A stretch of DNA of 58,035 nucleotides from CAYRLZ01 sp964425275 (lineage in GTDB: Bacteria > Hydrothermota > Tepidihabitantia > Tepidihabitantales > JBDRVQ01): the NCBI GenBank assembly GCA_964425275.1, contig CAYRLZ010000013.1:1-58035 (forward strand), read 5' to 3'. The notes under the pieces were generated by a model, which worked only from the letters and a program-made list of their open reading frames with translations, did not search any database and had not been told where the DNA came from. The position numbers and the translations under genes are program-made. Numbering within the stretch: position 1 is the first letter of the stretch; each line of letters opens with the position of its first letter. This document shows positions 42,378 to 50,250 of this stretch, in pieces.

Positions 42378-43443
42378 ATTCGGAATGACAAAAATTCCCA
42401 ATGAGTGGTCCGCACCAACCAAGCCGTCGGCATGGGTGTCCGGCACCAGCCAGGTAGAGAGAGTTCTGAATTTCTATAAACCGGTCTTTTTGACCGGGGT
42501 AGACAAGATTAAAGTTGGTGATTATTTGATGAACAAGATACAGGGATGGATAAGAGATGGGGGAATAATGAAGACGATTACCTGTGGTGTGGGCAAGAGT
42601 AAAGAAGAGATAATTGGTTTCATCCTATCTTACCCGGATAAATTTGACACAAAAGAGTTGAAGGTGTCGGTTTGGAAGATTCCGTTGATTATTGGTCGCG
42701 ATGAGGCAGTAAAGAAAAAATTAGTCCAATCGCTTTCTTGGGCAGTCAGATTAAAACAGAAGAGCGCAAAGAAAAAAGAAGTTTATCTCTTTACCCGAAT
42801 CCCCTCAAAAGACCAAGAGACGATTGAGGTCTTATTAGAAAATGGCTTTATTCCGATTGAGACCTTGGTTACCTTTGGTGCCGCAATTGATGAAGTCAAT
42901 TGGCCATCGCTTTATGGGAGCAGGCAATTGGTGAGCGAATCGTGCCCCGAAGGGCACTTCCCCAACAACCTTAGGTTGGAGATTTCCCCGCCTTCTTTTT
43001 CTGACCTCAAATCCATCTTCCGGATCTCCGATGAGTCTTTTTCTCATTCCCGGTTTCGTAATGACCCAACTCTTTCTCTCCGTTCCGCGCGGCGGATTTA
43101 TCGCTCCTGGCTGCGCACGAGTTTTGAGAAGAAGCGGCTATTGGTCGCGCGTTTCTCCGGAGTGCCCATCGGATTTGTGAGTTGGGATATTGACGAAGGG
43201 TTAAAGTCTTTTTTCGGATTTGCTGTTGGTTCAATTGGACTGATTGCTGTGGCAAGGGAGTTTTTGGGAAGGAAAGTTGGAAAGCAACTCTTCCTTTCCG
43301 CAGTTAGGGCAATGAAGGACAAGGGGGCTAAATATCTGACCGTCGGCACACAACTCTCTAATCAATCGGCAATTAACCTATATAAATCATTAGGCTTGAA
43401 AGAAAAGAAAAGTGAGGTTTCTTTACGGAAATGGCTGAGATGA
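42364..43443 (+). CDS. WecD-like GNAT N-acetyltransferase with repeat-derived insert
   Basis: 359 residues. The C-terminal GNAT domain (about 215-355) shows VARFSGVPIGFVSWD, the acetyl-CoA loop VAREFLGRKVGKQLF (R/Q-x-x-G-x-G/A) and QLSNQSAINLYKSLGL, as in TDP-fucosamine acetyltransferase. The N-terminal domain is WecD-type (ETLVTFGAAIDEVNWPSLYG). Residues about 185-201 (SRQLVSESCPEGHFPNN) are encoded by a copy of the hairpin repeat found at 23359-23406, placed in the linker between domains. ATG at 42364 has AAGGAG at proper spacing. The aminotransferase gene follows, fitting acetylation of an amino sugar. Confidence 0.8.
   Translation: MWLGKFGMTKIPNEWSAPTKPSAWVSGTSQVERVLNFYKPVFLTGVDKIKVGDYLMNKIQGWIRDGGIMKTITCGVGKSKEEIIGFILSYPDKFDTKELKVSVWKIPLIIGRDEAVKKKLVQSLSWAVRLKQKSAKKKEVYLFTRIPSKDQETIEVLLENGFIPIETLVTFGAAIDEVNWPSLYGSRQLVSESCPEGHFPNNLRLEISPPSFSDLKSIFRISDESFSHSRFRNDPTLSLRSARRIYRSWLRTSFEKKRLLVARFSGVPIGFVSWDIDEGLKSFFGFAVGSIGLIAVAREFLGRKVGKQLFLSAVRAMKDKGAKYLTVGTQLSNQSAINLYKSLGLKEKKSEVSLRKWLR
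42917..42966. repeat. Hairpin-bearing repeat inserted in a coding region
   Basis: Starts GGAGCAGGCAATTGGTGAGC and contains the stem GTGCCC-CGAA-GGGCAC. It is the same element as 23359-23406, in the same orientation, with one base fewer. It stays in frame in the WecD-like gene. Confidence 0.7.
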
Positions 43444-44600
43444 TAATCCCATTTTCTTTACCTTCTATTTCCGAGGCGGAGATAAAAGCGGTGACCGATG
43501 TGCTTCGGTCGGGTTGGCTAACTACTGGTGAGAAGACAAAGGAATTTGAAGCGAAATTCGCCCAATATGTCTCGGCAAAATATGCGGTAGCGGTATCTTC
43601 TTGCACCGCCGGACTTTTTTTGGCCTTGAAAGCCTGCGGGATTAAAGAAGGCGATGAGGTTCTTCTCCCCACCTGGACATTTTGTGCTACGGGTAATGTC
43701 TGCATTCACCTCGGGGCCTTACCGGTCCTATGTGATGTTGACGACGACTTTAACATATCAATTGATGAGATTGAGAAAAAGAGGACAAAAAGAACGAAGG
43801 CAATCATCCCTGTCCATTTCGCTGGTCTTCCTTGTTCGCTGGATAAAATTTCCTTTCTTGCTCAAGCGTCCACCAAAGAAAGGTTAGTAGTAATTGAGGA
43901 TGCCGCCCATGCCTGTGGTTCAGAATTCATGGGTGAAAAAATTGGTCATATCTCAGATGCCACAGTCTTTAGTTTCTATCCGACAAAAAATATAACCACC
44001 GGTGAAGGTGGGATGGTGACGACCGATTCGGCAGAGATTTACCAAAAGGTTTCGGTATTGACCAGGCACGGCATCTCAAAAAATGCCTATGAACGTTACC
44101 GGCATCTTGGGGATTGGTATTACGAAGTAGTAGAAGGGGGCTACAAATATAACCTAACCGATATTCAATCGGCCTTAGGACTTGTTCAGTTAAGTCGGGT
44201 TGAAGAGTTCATTGCTCGGCGCACCGAGATTGCCCACCGGTATACCGAGGCATTCAAAAACCTAAATGAAATAATACCACCCCCCGGCCCCAAGGCGAAA
44301 GACCGGCATTCTTGGCATCTCTATGTCATCCGACTGGTCCGGGAGAGATTAAAAATTTCCCGCAATCAATTCATTGAAGAGTTAAAGAAGAGAAAGATTG
44401 GAACCTCAGTTCACTTTATCCCACTTCATTTCCATCCCTACTATGCCCAAAAATTTGGCTACCGGAAAGGAGATTTTCCTCGGGCGGAAAAATTTTACGA
44501 AGAAATAATCTCTCTACCCCTCTATCCCAAAATGACCGACGAAGAAGTAGATTACATCATTTCCGCAATCTACGAAATAGTAGAAAAAGAAAGGAAATGA
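43440..44600 (+). CDS. DegT/DnrJ/EryC1-type sugar aminotransferase
   Basis: 386 residues, fold-type I PLP enzyme. SGWLTTGEKTKEFEAKFAQY, SSCTAGLFLALKACGIKEGD, IEDAAHACGS and the cofactor lysine in VFSFYPTKNITTGEGGMVTT are visible; RHGISKNAYERYRHLG and TDIQSALGLVQL follow. It makes an amino sugar from a 4- or 3-keto nucleotide sugar, the likely substrate of the acetyltransferase before it. ATG at 43440 (ATGA overlap) is preferred to 43431 because relatives begin MIPFSLP-like; neither has a clear ribosome site. Confidence 0.92.
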   Translation: MIIPFSLPSISEAEIKAVTDVLRSGWLTTGEKTKEFEAKFAQYVSAKYAVAVSSCTAGLFLALKACGIKEGDEVLLPTWTFCATGNVCIHLGALPVLCDVDDDFNISIDEIEKKRTKRTKAIIPVHFAGLPCSLDKISFLAQASTKERLVVIEDAAHACGSEFMGEKIGHISDATVFSFYPTKNITTGEGGMVTTDSAEIYQKVSVLTRHGISKNAYERYRHLGDWYYEVVEGGYKYNLTDIQSALGLVQLSRVEEFIARRTEIAHRYTEAFKNLNEIIPPPGPKAKDRHSWHLYVIRLVRERLKISRNQFIEELKKRKIGTSVHFIPLHFHPYYAQKFGYRKGDFPRAEKFYEEIISLPLYPKMTDEEVDYIISAIYEIVEKERK

Positions 44601-46195
44601 GAAAGATAAAGGCATTCTCTAAGAACATAGACTCCTTTATGCCTAAAAACCGAACTTGCGCGCTTATGAAAATAATTCAAAAAGAAACCCTCATAAGAAT
44701 CATCGCCGACATCCTACTGGTCAATCTTTCTTTCTACCTCGGAATAGTAACCTATCTAATAGCCACCATTAATGGGCAACCCCTTACCCCTCGTTTCCCA
44801 TCTCCTCTTTCCAATAGTGCCCAACTAACAACAATAGGTTTTGGGGTGTATCTTTCTGCCTCATTGGTTCTCTCTTTGGCAACGCCTTTAATCTTTTTCC
44901 TCTTCGGATTTTATTCTTACAGCCGCTGGTATCGGGGGAGATATAAACTATTAATCATCATAACCGCGGTCTCCGTCTTATATTTGGTCTTTGGCTTTAT
45001 TATGAATAATTTTTATCCGACGTCCTCTTTACCGCCTTTTGTTTGGGCGAGTGGCTATTCCTTCACTCTTGCCCTGGTCACCCTGGCGCGTCTTTTCGCC
45101 GTTCTCTTTGAGAATATTTTTAAGACCGAAAGGAAAAAGATGAATGCCGAGGGGGTGAAGCCAATAGAAAATGTCTTAATCATTGGTGGTGGTGGTTATA
45201 TCGGTTCGGTTCTTACCCGAAAATTACTGAAACGGGGCTATCGGGTTCGGGTCTTAGATTTATTCCTTTATGGCGAGGAGTCGTTATCCGGGATTCAGGA
45301 TAAGAATTTAGAAATCATCCGGGGTGATTTTCGTAATGTTGAGACGGTCGTCTCGGCAATGGAAGACCAAGATGCGGTCATCCATCTCGGGGCGATTGTT
45401 GGTGACCCGGCTTGTGCCCTCAATCCTCAGGTAACATTTGAGACCAATCTCCTTTCATCTCGGTTCATTGCTCAGACCGCTAAGTCATTTTACTTGCAGC
45501 GGTTCATCTTCGCCTCCACTTGCTCGGTCTACGGCGCCTCAAAGTTTCCCTTAAACGAAAATTCTCCAACCCTCCCCCTCTCTTTATATGCGATGACGAA
45601 GTTATTATCCGAAGAAGTGATTCTTAAAATGGGCGGCAATGGCTTTGTTCCGGTTATCCTCCGTTTTGCTACGGTCTATGGCTCATCCTATCGGATGCGG
45701 TTTGACCTGGTGGTAAATCTCTTATCGGCAATGGCCACCGTGGATAAGAAGATTACGATATTAGGTGGTGAACAATGGCGACCCTTTGTCCATATTGAAG
45801 ATGTAGCCGATGCCTGTATTTTGGCATTGGAAGCACCAAAGGCATTGGTCGCCGGGGAAATTTTTAATGTTGGGTCGTCAGAAGAAAATTACCGAATAAG
45901 AGAGGTCGGAGAGATTATAAAGAGGATAATTCCGGAGGCGGAAATCTTTGAAGATAATGGGAATAAAGATAAGAGAGATTACTATGTCTCATTTGAGAAG
46001 ATTAAAAGGAAATTGGGGTATAACCCACCAAGACGAGTGATAATGGGAGTAGAAGAGATTAGGGAAAAGATAAAAAGAGAGGAGGTGATAAATTATAAAG
46101 ATGGTCGGTATAATAACTACCTTCACCTAACAAATAATGGCTATATCCGAGAGGTAAAATGGTGTGACCTCTTAAAGGTATTGGATAATGGATAG
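44597..46195 (+). CDS. Membrane-anchored SDR epimerase/dehydratase
   Basis: 532 residues. The first 190 hold four membrane helices (about 30-52, 72-98, 115-137, 149-170) like the N-terminal anchor of WbpM/CapD-type dehydratases. Then an extended SDR begins: NVLIIGGGGYIGSVLTRKLL (NAD site), AVIHLGAIVGDPACALNP, TCSVYGASKFPL and the catalytic YAMTK. The catalytic domain is not the CapD/FlaA1 type but the UDP-glucose-4-epimerase/GDP-sugar type, making the fusion unusual. It starts with an ATGA overlap to the aminotransferase gene. It probably makes the keto sugar or the epimer for the glycan. Confidence 0.85.
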   Translation: MRKIKAFSKNIDSFMPKNRTCALMKIIQKETLIRIIADILLVNLSFYLGIVTYLIATINGQPLTPRFPSPLSNSAQLTTIGFGVYLSASLVLSLATPLIFFLFGFYSYSRWYRGRYKLLIIITAVSVLYLVFGFIMNNFYPTSSLPPFVWASGYSFTLALVTLARLFAVLFENIFKTERKKMNAEGVKPIENVLIIGGGGYIGSVLTRKLLKRGYRVRVLDLFLYGEESLSGIQDKNLEIIRGDFRNVETVVSAMEDQDAVIHLGAIVGDPACALNPQVTFETNLLSSRFIAQTAKSFYLQRFIFASTCSVYGASKFPLNENSPTLPLSLYAMTKLLSEEVILKMGGNGFVPVILRFATVYGSSYRMRFDLVVNLLSAMATVDKKITILGGEQWRPFVHIEDVADACILALEAPKALVAGEIFNVGSSEENYRIREVGEIIKRIIPEAEIFEDNGNKDKRDYYVSFEKIKRKLGYNPPRRVIMGVEEIREKIKREEVINYKDGRYNNYLHLTNNGYIREVKWCDLLKVLDNG

Positions 46196-46203
46196 GAGGA
46201 AAT

Positions 46204-46584
46204 ATGAATTGGCATAAAGTCGTTCTACTCTTTTTATTTTTCTCTTTTTCTTTTCCCCAGGAGACTGGTTCAATTAAAGTAGCAATTTGGGGAGAGGTAA
46301 AGAAGCCAGGGGTCTATTACCTCTCCGGTGTCCCCGATATATTGGAACTAATCTCACAAGCCGGTGGTCCAACAGTTGATGCTAACCTTTCATCGGTTAC
46401 TCTAATTGAAGGACTCTCCGGGAAGAAAAAGAAAGTGAGTCTTAAAGGTCCAATGACCTTTCTCGCCTCGGGTGATATTGTGGTTGTGCCGGCCAAGATG
46501 TCTTCTCGGATTAAAGATATTTTACCACTGGTCACTACCCTAACCGTTACGATTAATCTGGCATTGACGGTCTGGGGGAAATAA
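46204..46584 (+). CDS. Short SLBB-domain exported protein
   Basis: 126 residues: signal peptide (about 1-19, VVLLFLFFSFSFPQ), then a single SLBB domain (IKVAIWGEVKKPGVYYLSGV, ILELISQAGGP), and a C-terminal membrane helix (about 107-124). Wza-type export proteins have a polysaccharide export domain before the SLBB domains; that is missing here. It probably works beside the BY-kinase as a periplasmic or inner-membrane adaptor. A strong ribosome site (AGGAGG) precedes the ATG. Confidence 0.8.
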   Translation: MNWHKVVLLFLFFSFSFPQETGSIKVAIWGEVKKPGVYYLSGVPDILELISQAGGPTVDANLSSVTLIEGLSGKKKKVSLKGPMTFLASGDIVVVPAKMSSRIKDILPLVTTLTVTINLALTVWGK

Positions 46585-46642
46585 GAAGAGAGAATTCCTC
46601 TAACGAGAGGAGTCGGGGAAAAATTCAAAATAAGGAGGAAAA

Positions 46643-48805
46643 ATGAAAGGTCAAGGAAGTGAAGAAAGAGGAGTTCAAACATTTATCTCAGTCTTAAACC
46701 GAAGGAGAAATTTAGCAATTTCGCTCTTCCTTATCTGTTGCGGCACGGTCGCAATCCTTACCTTTCAGGAGAAACCACTCTATTATGCTCAGACGGTTCT
46801 TCTGGTGGAGAATAATAGAAATCTTTCTCTCCTAAATGAAAATGTTCAATTCTATCCGACTAGGAAGCCGGAGAGTAATCACCTGGAGATGCTCAAGAGT
46901 ATAACGGTTGCCGAACGCGTCTGGTCAAGATTGGGCGAAGAGGTCAAAGTGGGATTGGCTAATCCCCACCCACCAAAATCCAGTTATGAGGGAGCAATGA
47001 AACTGCTTTCGGCGGTTAACTTAAAATTACCTCGGGAGACCAATTTGATTACCCTCGGGATTAAAGCCCGGCGCCCCGATTTAGCGGTATCCTTGGTGAA
47101 TTCTTATGCCGCAACTTATCAGGACTATATCCTTGAATGGCAGAAGGCAGATATTAGAGAAGTGAGAAGGTTCATTGAGACCCAATTGACCGATGTGGAA
47201 AAAAGGTTAAAAGAGAGTGAGGAGAAACTAAAAAGATACAAGGAAAAAAATGGGCTGATATCTCTCAATAGTAAAGAAAAGATTCTAATTGATAACGGGG
47301 CGACCATCCGCGCACTCTTAGAAGAAACCAGGAGTGAAAAAAAAGGAGTGGAAGAAGAGATGAGTCATATTCAGGCGCTCATTGGTGATGAGGGTAAGGG
47401 GATTGGCGACCGATTGGGAAATATCTCCTCGCCGGTCATTCAGAGTCTCAAAAAGACATTAGAGGAATTAGAATTAGAGAGGGTGAGACTTATGATGGAC
47501 GGAGCGGATGCGCAAAATCCAAAACTGGTTGTCTTAAAAAAGAGAGTGATGGAGGTGAAAAAGGCGCTGAAAGAAGAATCGGAGAAAAGCAATACCCTAG
47601 AGGGGATAATAAATCCCTTATCCCGTCTGGAAAGATTGAATAACGCACTCTTAGATTTAGAGATTGACTACACTCGCTTAGCAGCGCGCGAAAAGATACT
47701 TCTTCAACAGTTATCAAGCTATGAAGCAGAGATTCAAAAATTGCCGGCGGTGGAGCAAGATTTAGCCGAACTGACCAGAGAAGTTGAAGCCCAACGTAAG
47801 ATTTATACCCTCCTTCAAGAAAAATACGAAGAGGCGAAGATTGAAGAGGCTGGGAGAATTCCCGAAGTAAGAATTGTTGACCCGGCCTGGGAGGCAAAGA
47901 AAATCAAACCGGATCTCTTCCTAAATATTATCGCCGGTCTAATCTTCGGATTAGTCTTCGCCCTCTCCTCCGTCTGGATGGTGGAATACTTAGATACAAC
48001 GATTAAGACCCGGGAAGACCTGTCGGCATTATCTCTTAGTGTCTATTCGCAAATCCCGGATTTGACTCGTTATCTCGTGGCAAAGGATACAAAAGAACGT
48101 TTCTTTTTAGTTTCTAACCCCGATTCATCAACCGCCGAGGCCTTCCGGATTTTAAGAACGGCCTTAGCTTTTGCCGCACCGTCATCTAAACCAAAGACCC
48201 TGCTCATTACTTCGGCCCAAGCCAGCGAAGGGAAATCAACAATTGCCCTAAATCTTGCTTATGTCCTGGCAAAATCCGGAAAGAAGACCCTCCTAATGGA
48301 TTGTGATTTACGGCGTCCGGTTCTCCACACGATTTTTGAAACAAAGCGCAAACCTGGTTTGACTGACCTGATTATTGATAAGGTAGCAATAGAATCGGTA
48401 ATAATCCCGACACCGGTTGAGAATCTCTATTTTCTGCCCGCCGGGACTACTCCACCCAGTCCTGCCGATTTACTGAACTCTAATCTTACCGAGGAACTTC
48501 TTTCTTCTTTGAAGCAGGATTTTGAATATATAATTATTGACACGCCACCGGTGCTGATTGCCGCGGATACCTTAATCCTTGCCTCTAAGGTTGACGGTGT
48601 TCTCTTAGTGGTTTATGCGGAAAGGACAAAACGGGAGACGGTTAAGGATGCAATGGAGGTTCTCCAAAATACCCCAGGCAAATTATTAGGCTGTGTGCTT
48701 AACGGTGTAAAACCAAGCCGACGCCATGGTTATTATTACTATCACCACTACTATTACCAATCCGACCATCAGCCGAAAGCCCAAAGAGGAAATTCAAAAC
48801 TCTAA
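46643..48805 (+). CDS. Wzz/BY-kinase polysaccharide copolymerase
   Basis: 720 residues. The N-terminal Wzz domain has a membrane helix (about 26-46), a long periplasmic coiled coil (about 165-420) and a second helix (about 426-448). The cytosolic kinase has Walker A TSAQASEGKSTIALNL (about 526), Walker A' LLMDCDLRRP and Walker B FEYIIIDTPPVL. The C-terminus is Tyr/His-rich (YYYYHHYYY), the autophosphorylated cluster of BY-kinases. It sets chain length and export of the glycan. A strong ribosome site (AAGGAGG) precedes it, and it ends the operon. Confidence 0.93.
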   Translation: MKGQGSEERGVQTFISVLNRRRNLAISLFLICCGTVAILTFQEKPLYYAQTVLLVENNRNLSLLNENVQFYPTRKPESNHLEMLKSITVAERVWSRLGEEVKVGLANPHPPKSSYEGAMKLLSAVNLKLPRETNLITLGIKARRPDLAVSLVNSYAATYQDYILEWQKADIREVRRFIETQLTDVEKRLKESEEKLKRYKEKNGLISLNSKEKILIDNGATIRALLEETRSEKKGVEEEMSHIQALIGDEGKGIGDRLGNISSPVIQSLKKTLEELELERVRLMMDGADAQNPKLVVLKKRVMEVKKALKEESEKSNTLEGIINPLSRLERLNNALLDLEIDYTRLAAREKILLQQLSSYEAEIQKLPAVEQDLAELTREVEAQRKIYTLLQEKYEEAKIEEAGRIPEVRIVDPAWEAKKIKPDLFLNIIAGLIFGLVFALSSVWMVEYLDTTIKTREDLSALSLSVYSQIPDLTRYLVAKDTKERFFLVSNPDSSTAEAFRILRTALAFAAPSSKPKTLLITSAQASEGKSTIALNLAYVLAKSGKKTLLMDCDLRRPVLHTIFETKRKPGLTDLIIDKVAIESVIIPTPVENLYFLPAGTTPPSPADLLNSNLTEELLSSLKQDFEYIIIDTPPVLIAADTLILASKVDGVLLVVYAERTKRETVKDAMEVLQNTPGKLLGCVLNGVKPSRRHGYYYYHHYYYQSDHQPKAQRGNSKL

Positions 48806-48853
48806 ATTCTAAACAAAGCCAAAACTCACATGCTTATGAATAAATATTCTTTT

Positions 48854-48938
48854 AACCACCGGTGAACACGGAAGAAAAGAAAAAGAAGTATTTAGATTTT
48901 TTTTCTAAAACAGTGTTTATCCGTGTTTATCTGTAGTT
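48854..48938. repeat. Long imperfect inverted repeat after the polysaccharide operon
   Basis: Arms 48854-48871 and 48921-48938 pair at 14 of 18 positions (AACCACCGGTGAACACGG against the complement of CCGTGTTTATCTGTAGTT). A related inverted repeat lies at 57655-57726. No gene is seen between 48806 and 49057; the repeat could form a long hairpin in the 3' end of the operon mRNA. Confidence 0.6.
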
Positions 48939-49057
48939 AAATTCTAAATCTGTGTCTGGTTGTGTGGCACTACTTCGCAGAATACCCGTGGTTGCATTTA
49001 TTGGGATTTTGGATTTTGGTCTTGGAGCGGGTATTCGGGATTAAATGACGAAGGAGG

Positions 49058-49780
49058 CTAAAATTTTACCTTTACTAAGAATAATCCACGAGCCGGGGCA
49101 GTGATAAAAGGTTTGTGGGGTAAGCCAGCGAAGGCGTTTATGATATCGGTCTTAGTAATCTGACCCCGCCCATAATCAATCAAGGCGCCAATTATTCGCC
49201 GAACCATTTTGTATAAAAATCGGTTGCCTTCAATTCTGATTATTAGAGAAGAACGCGACTTCTTCTTTAACGAAATCCTTTTTATATAGCAGACGCCCTT
49301 TTCTTCTGGTTGGTCACAAAAATGATGGAAATCCTTTTTGCCAACAAAGAATTTTACCGCCGCCGCTAATCGGGAGATGCTGATTGGGTATTCAATTTCC
49401 CAGACCCTTTCCCGCTGGATTGGAGAGCGACCCAAGAGGATGTGATATTCATAGACCTTCCATTTGGCTTGCCGTTGCGAATGAAAATCTTCTTTCACCT
49501 CTTTAATATCTTTGACATATATATCCTGGGGCAAGAGGGAGTTAAGACGAGAACGCAGGGTAGAAGGTGTGATACAAGAAGAGTAATGAAAATTAGCAAA
49601 GAAGGAGAATGCCGAAACAAACCGGTCTAAACGACTACAGCCGTAAACCTTTATCTTCTCACCAATGATTGCCGAGAGGACTTTTTCTAATTCTCCTTGA
49701 ACGGTTCTTTTCTCTGGTTGTTTCTGCCAGCCAAAAAAATCTCGGCCGTCAAATTCTAATTCCAAGAGATAGTTCGGCAC
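49058..49780 (-). CDS. truA: tRNA pseudouridine(38-40) synthase with a divergent active-site loop
   Basis: 240 residues, family length. YLLELEFDGRDFFGWQKQPE, RTVQGELEKVLSAIIGE, KVYEYHILLGRSPIQRERVW, FVGKKDFHHFCD and FLYKMVRRIIGALIDYG are typical TruA. The catalytic loop, usually GRTDAGVHA, reads SRLDRFVSA; the catalytic Asp and the Arg before it are kept, the rest is changed. The start is GTG at 49780 without a clear ribosome site. It follows the DksA-like gene by about 90 bases. Confidence 0.85.
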   Translation of the reverse strand: MPNYLLELEFDGRDFFGWQKQPEKRTVQGELEKVLSAIIGEKIKVYGCSRLDRFVSAFSFFANFHYSSCITPSTLRSRLNSLLPQDIYVKDIKEVKEDFHSQRQAKWKVYEYHILLGRSPIQRERVWEIEYPISISRLAAAVKFFVGKKDFHHFCDQPEEKGVCYIKRISLKKKSRSSLIIRIEGNRFLYKMVRRIIGALIDYGRGQITKTDIINAFAGLPHKPFITAPARGLFLVKVKF

Positions 49781-49869
49781 GGATGCCCGGAGTGTTTTCT
49801 ATTGTGGCAAAGCAACAGAAGTAAAGGAGTAAGAATATTAAGGAAAATATTTAGGGTTTTTGATGGGGA

Positions 49870-50250
49870 CTATTTTTTCTGTTGTTTTGCCTCAATTGTC
49901 TTCTGGCAATCAATACAGTAGCGACAGTAGGGAATAGCCTCTAATCGCTCCTCACTAATCTCTTGGCCACACTTCTCACATATTCCGTATTTCCCTTCTT
50001 TTATCTTCCGTAGTGCCTCCTCAATCTCCATCAATATTTTCCCTTCCTGAGTCGTGAGTTGGGAGGCAATCTCTTTTTGGTAGGTCTCAGAACTCAAATC
50101 GGCAATATGGGTGCGGAAGGTAGATATCTCACCGGTGGTCTCTCGGTTACTCTTTTCCACAATATTTTCCACCACCCTCTTCTGTTTAATGATATTCTCC
50201 TTCTCTTTTAATAATTTTTCGGTCAACCGGGATAACTGTTTCTTATCCAT
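49870..50250 (-). CDS. DksA/TraR-family zinc-finger protein
   Basis: 126 residues: N-terminal coiled coil (about 1-45), an acidic middle with FRTHIADLSSETYQKEIA, and a C-terminal C4 zinc finger (CEKCGQEISEERLEAIPYCRYCIDC). The DxxDxA tip of true DksA is only partly kept (HIADLSSE), so an effect on RNA polymerase is likely but not certain. Overlaps the ileS end by eight bases. Confidence 0.85.
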   Translation of the reverse strand: MDKKQLSRLTEKLLKEKENIIKQKRVVENIVEKSNRETTGEISTFRTHIADLSSETYQKEIASQLTTQEGKILMEIEEALRKIKEGKYGICEKCGQEISEERLEAIPYCRYCIDCQKTIEAKQQKK

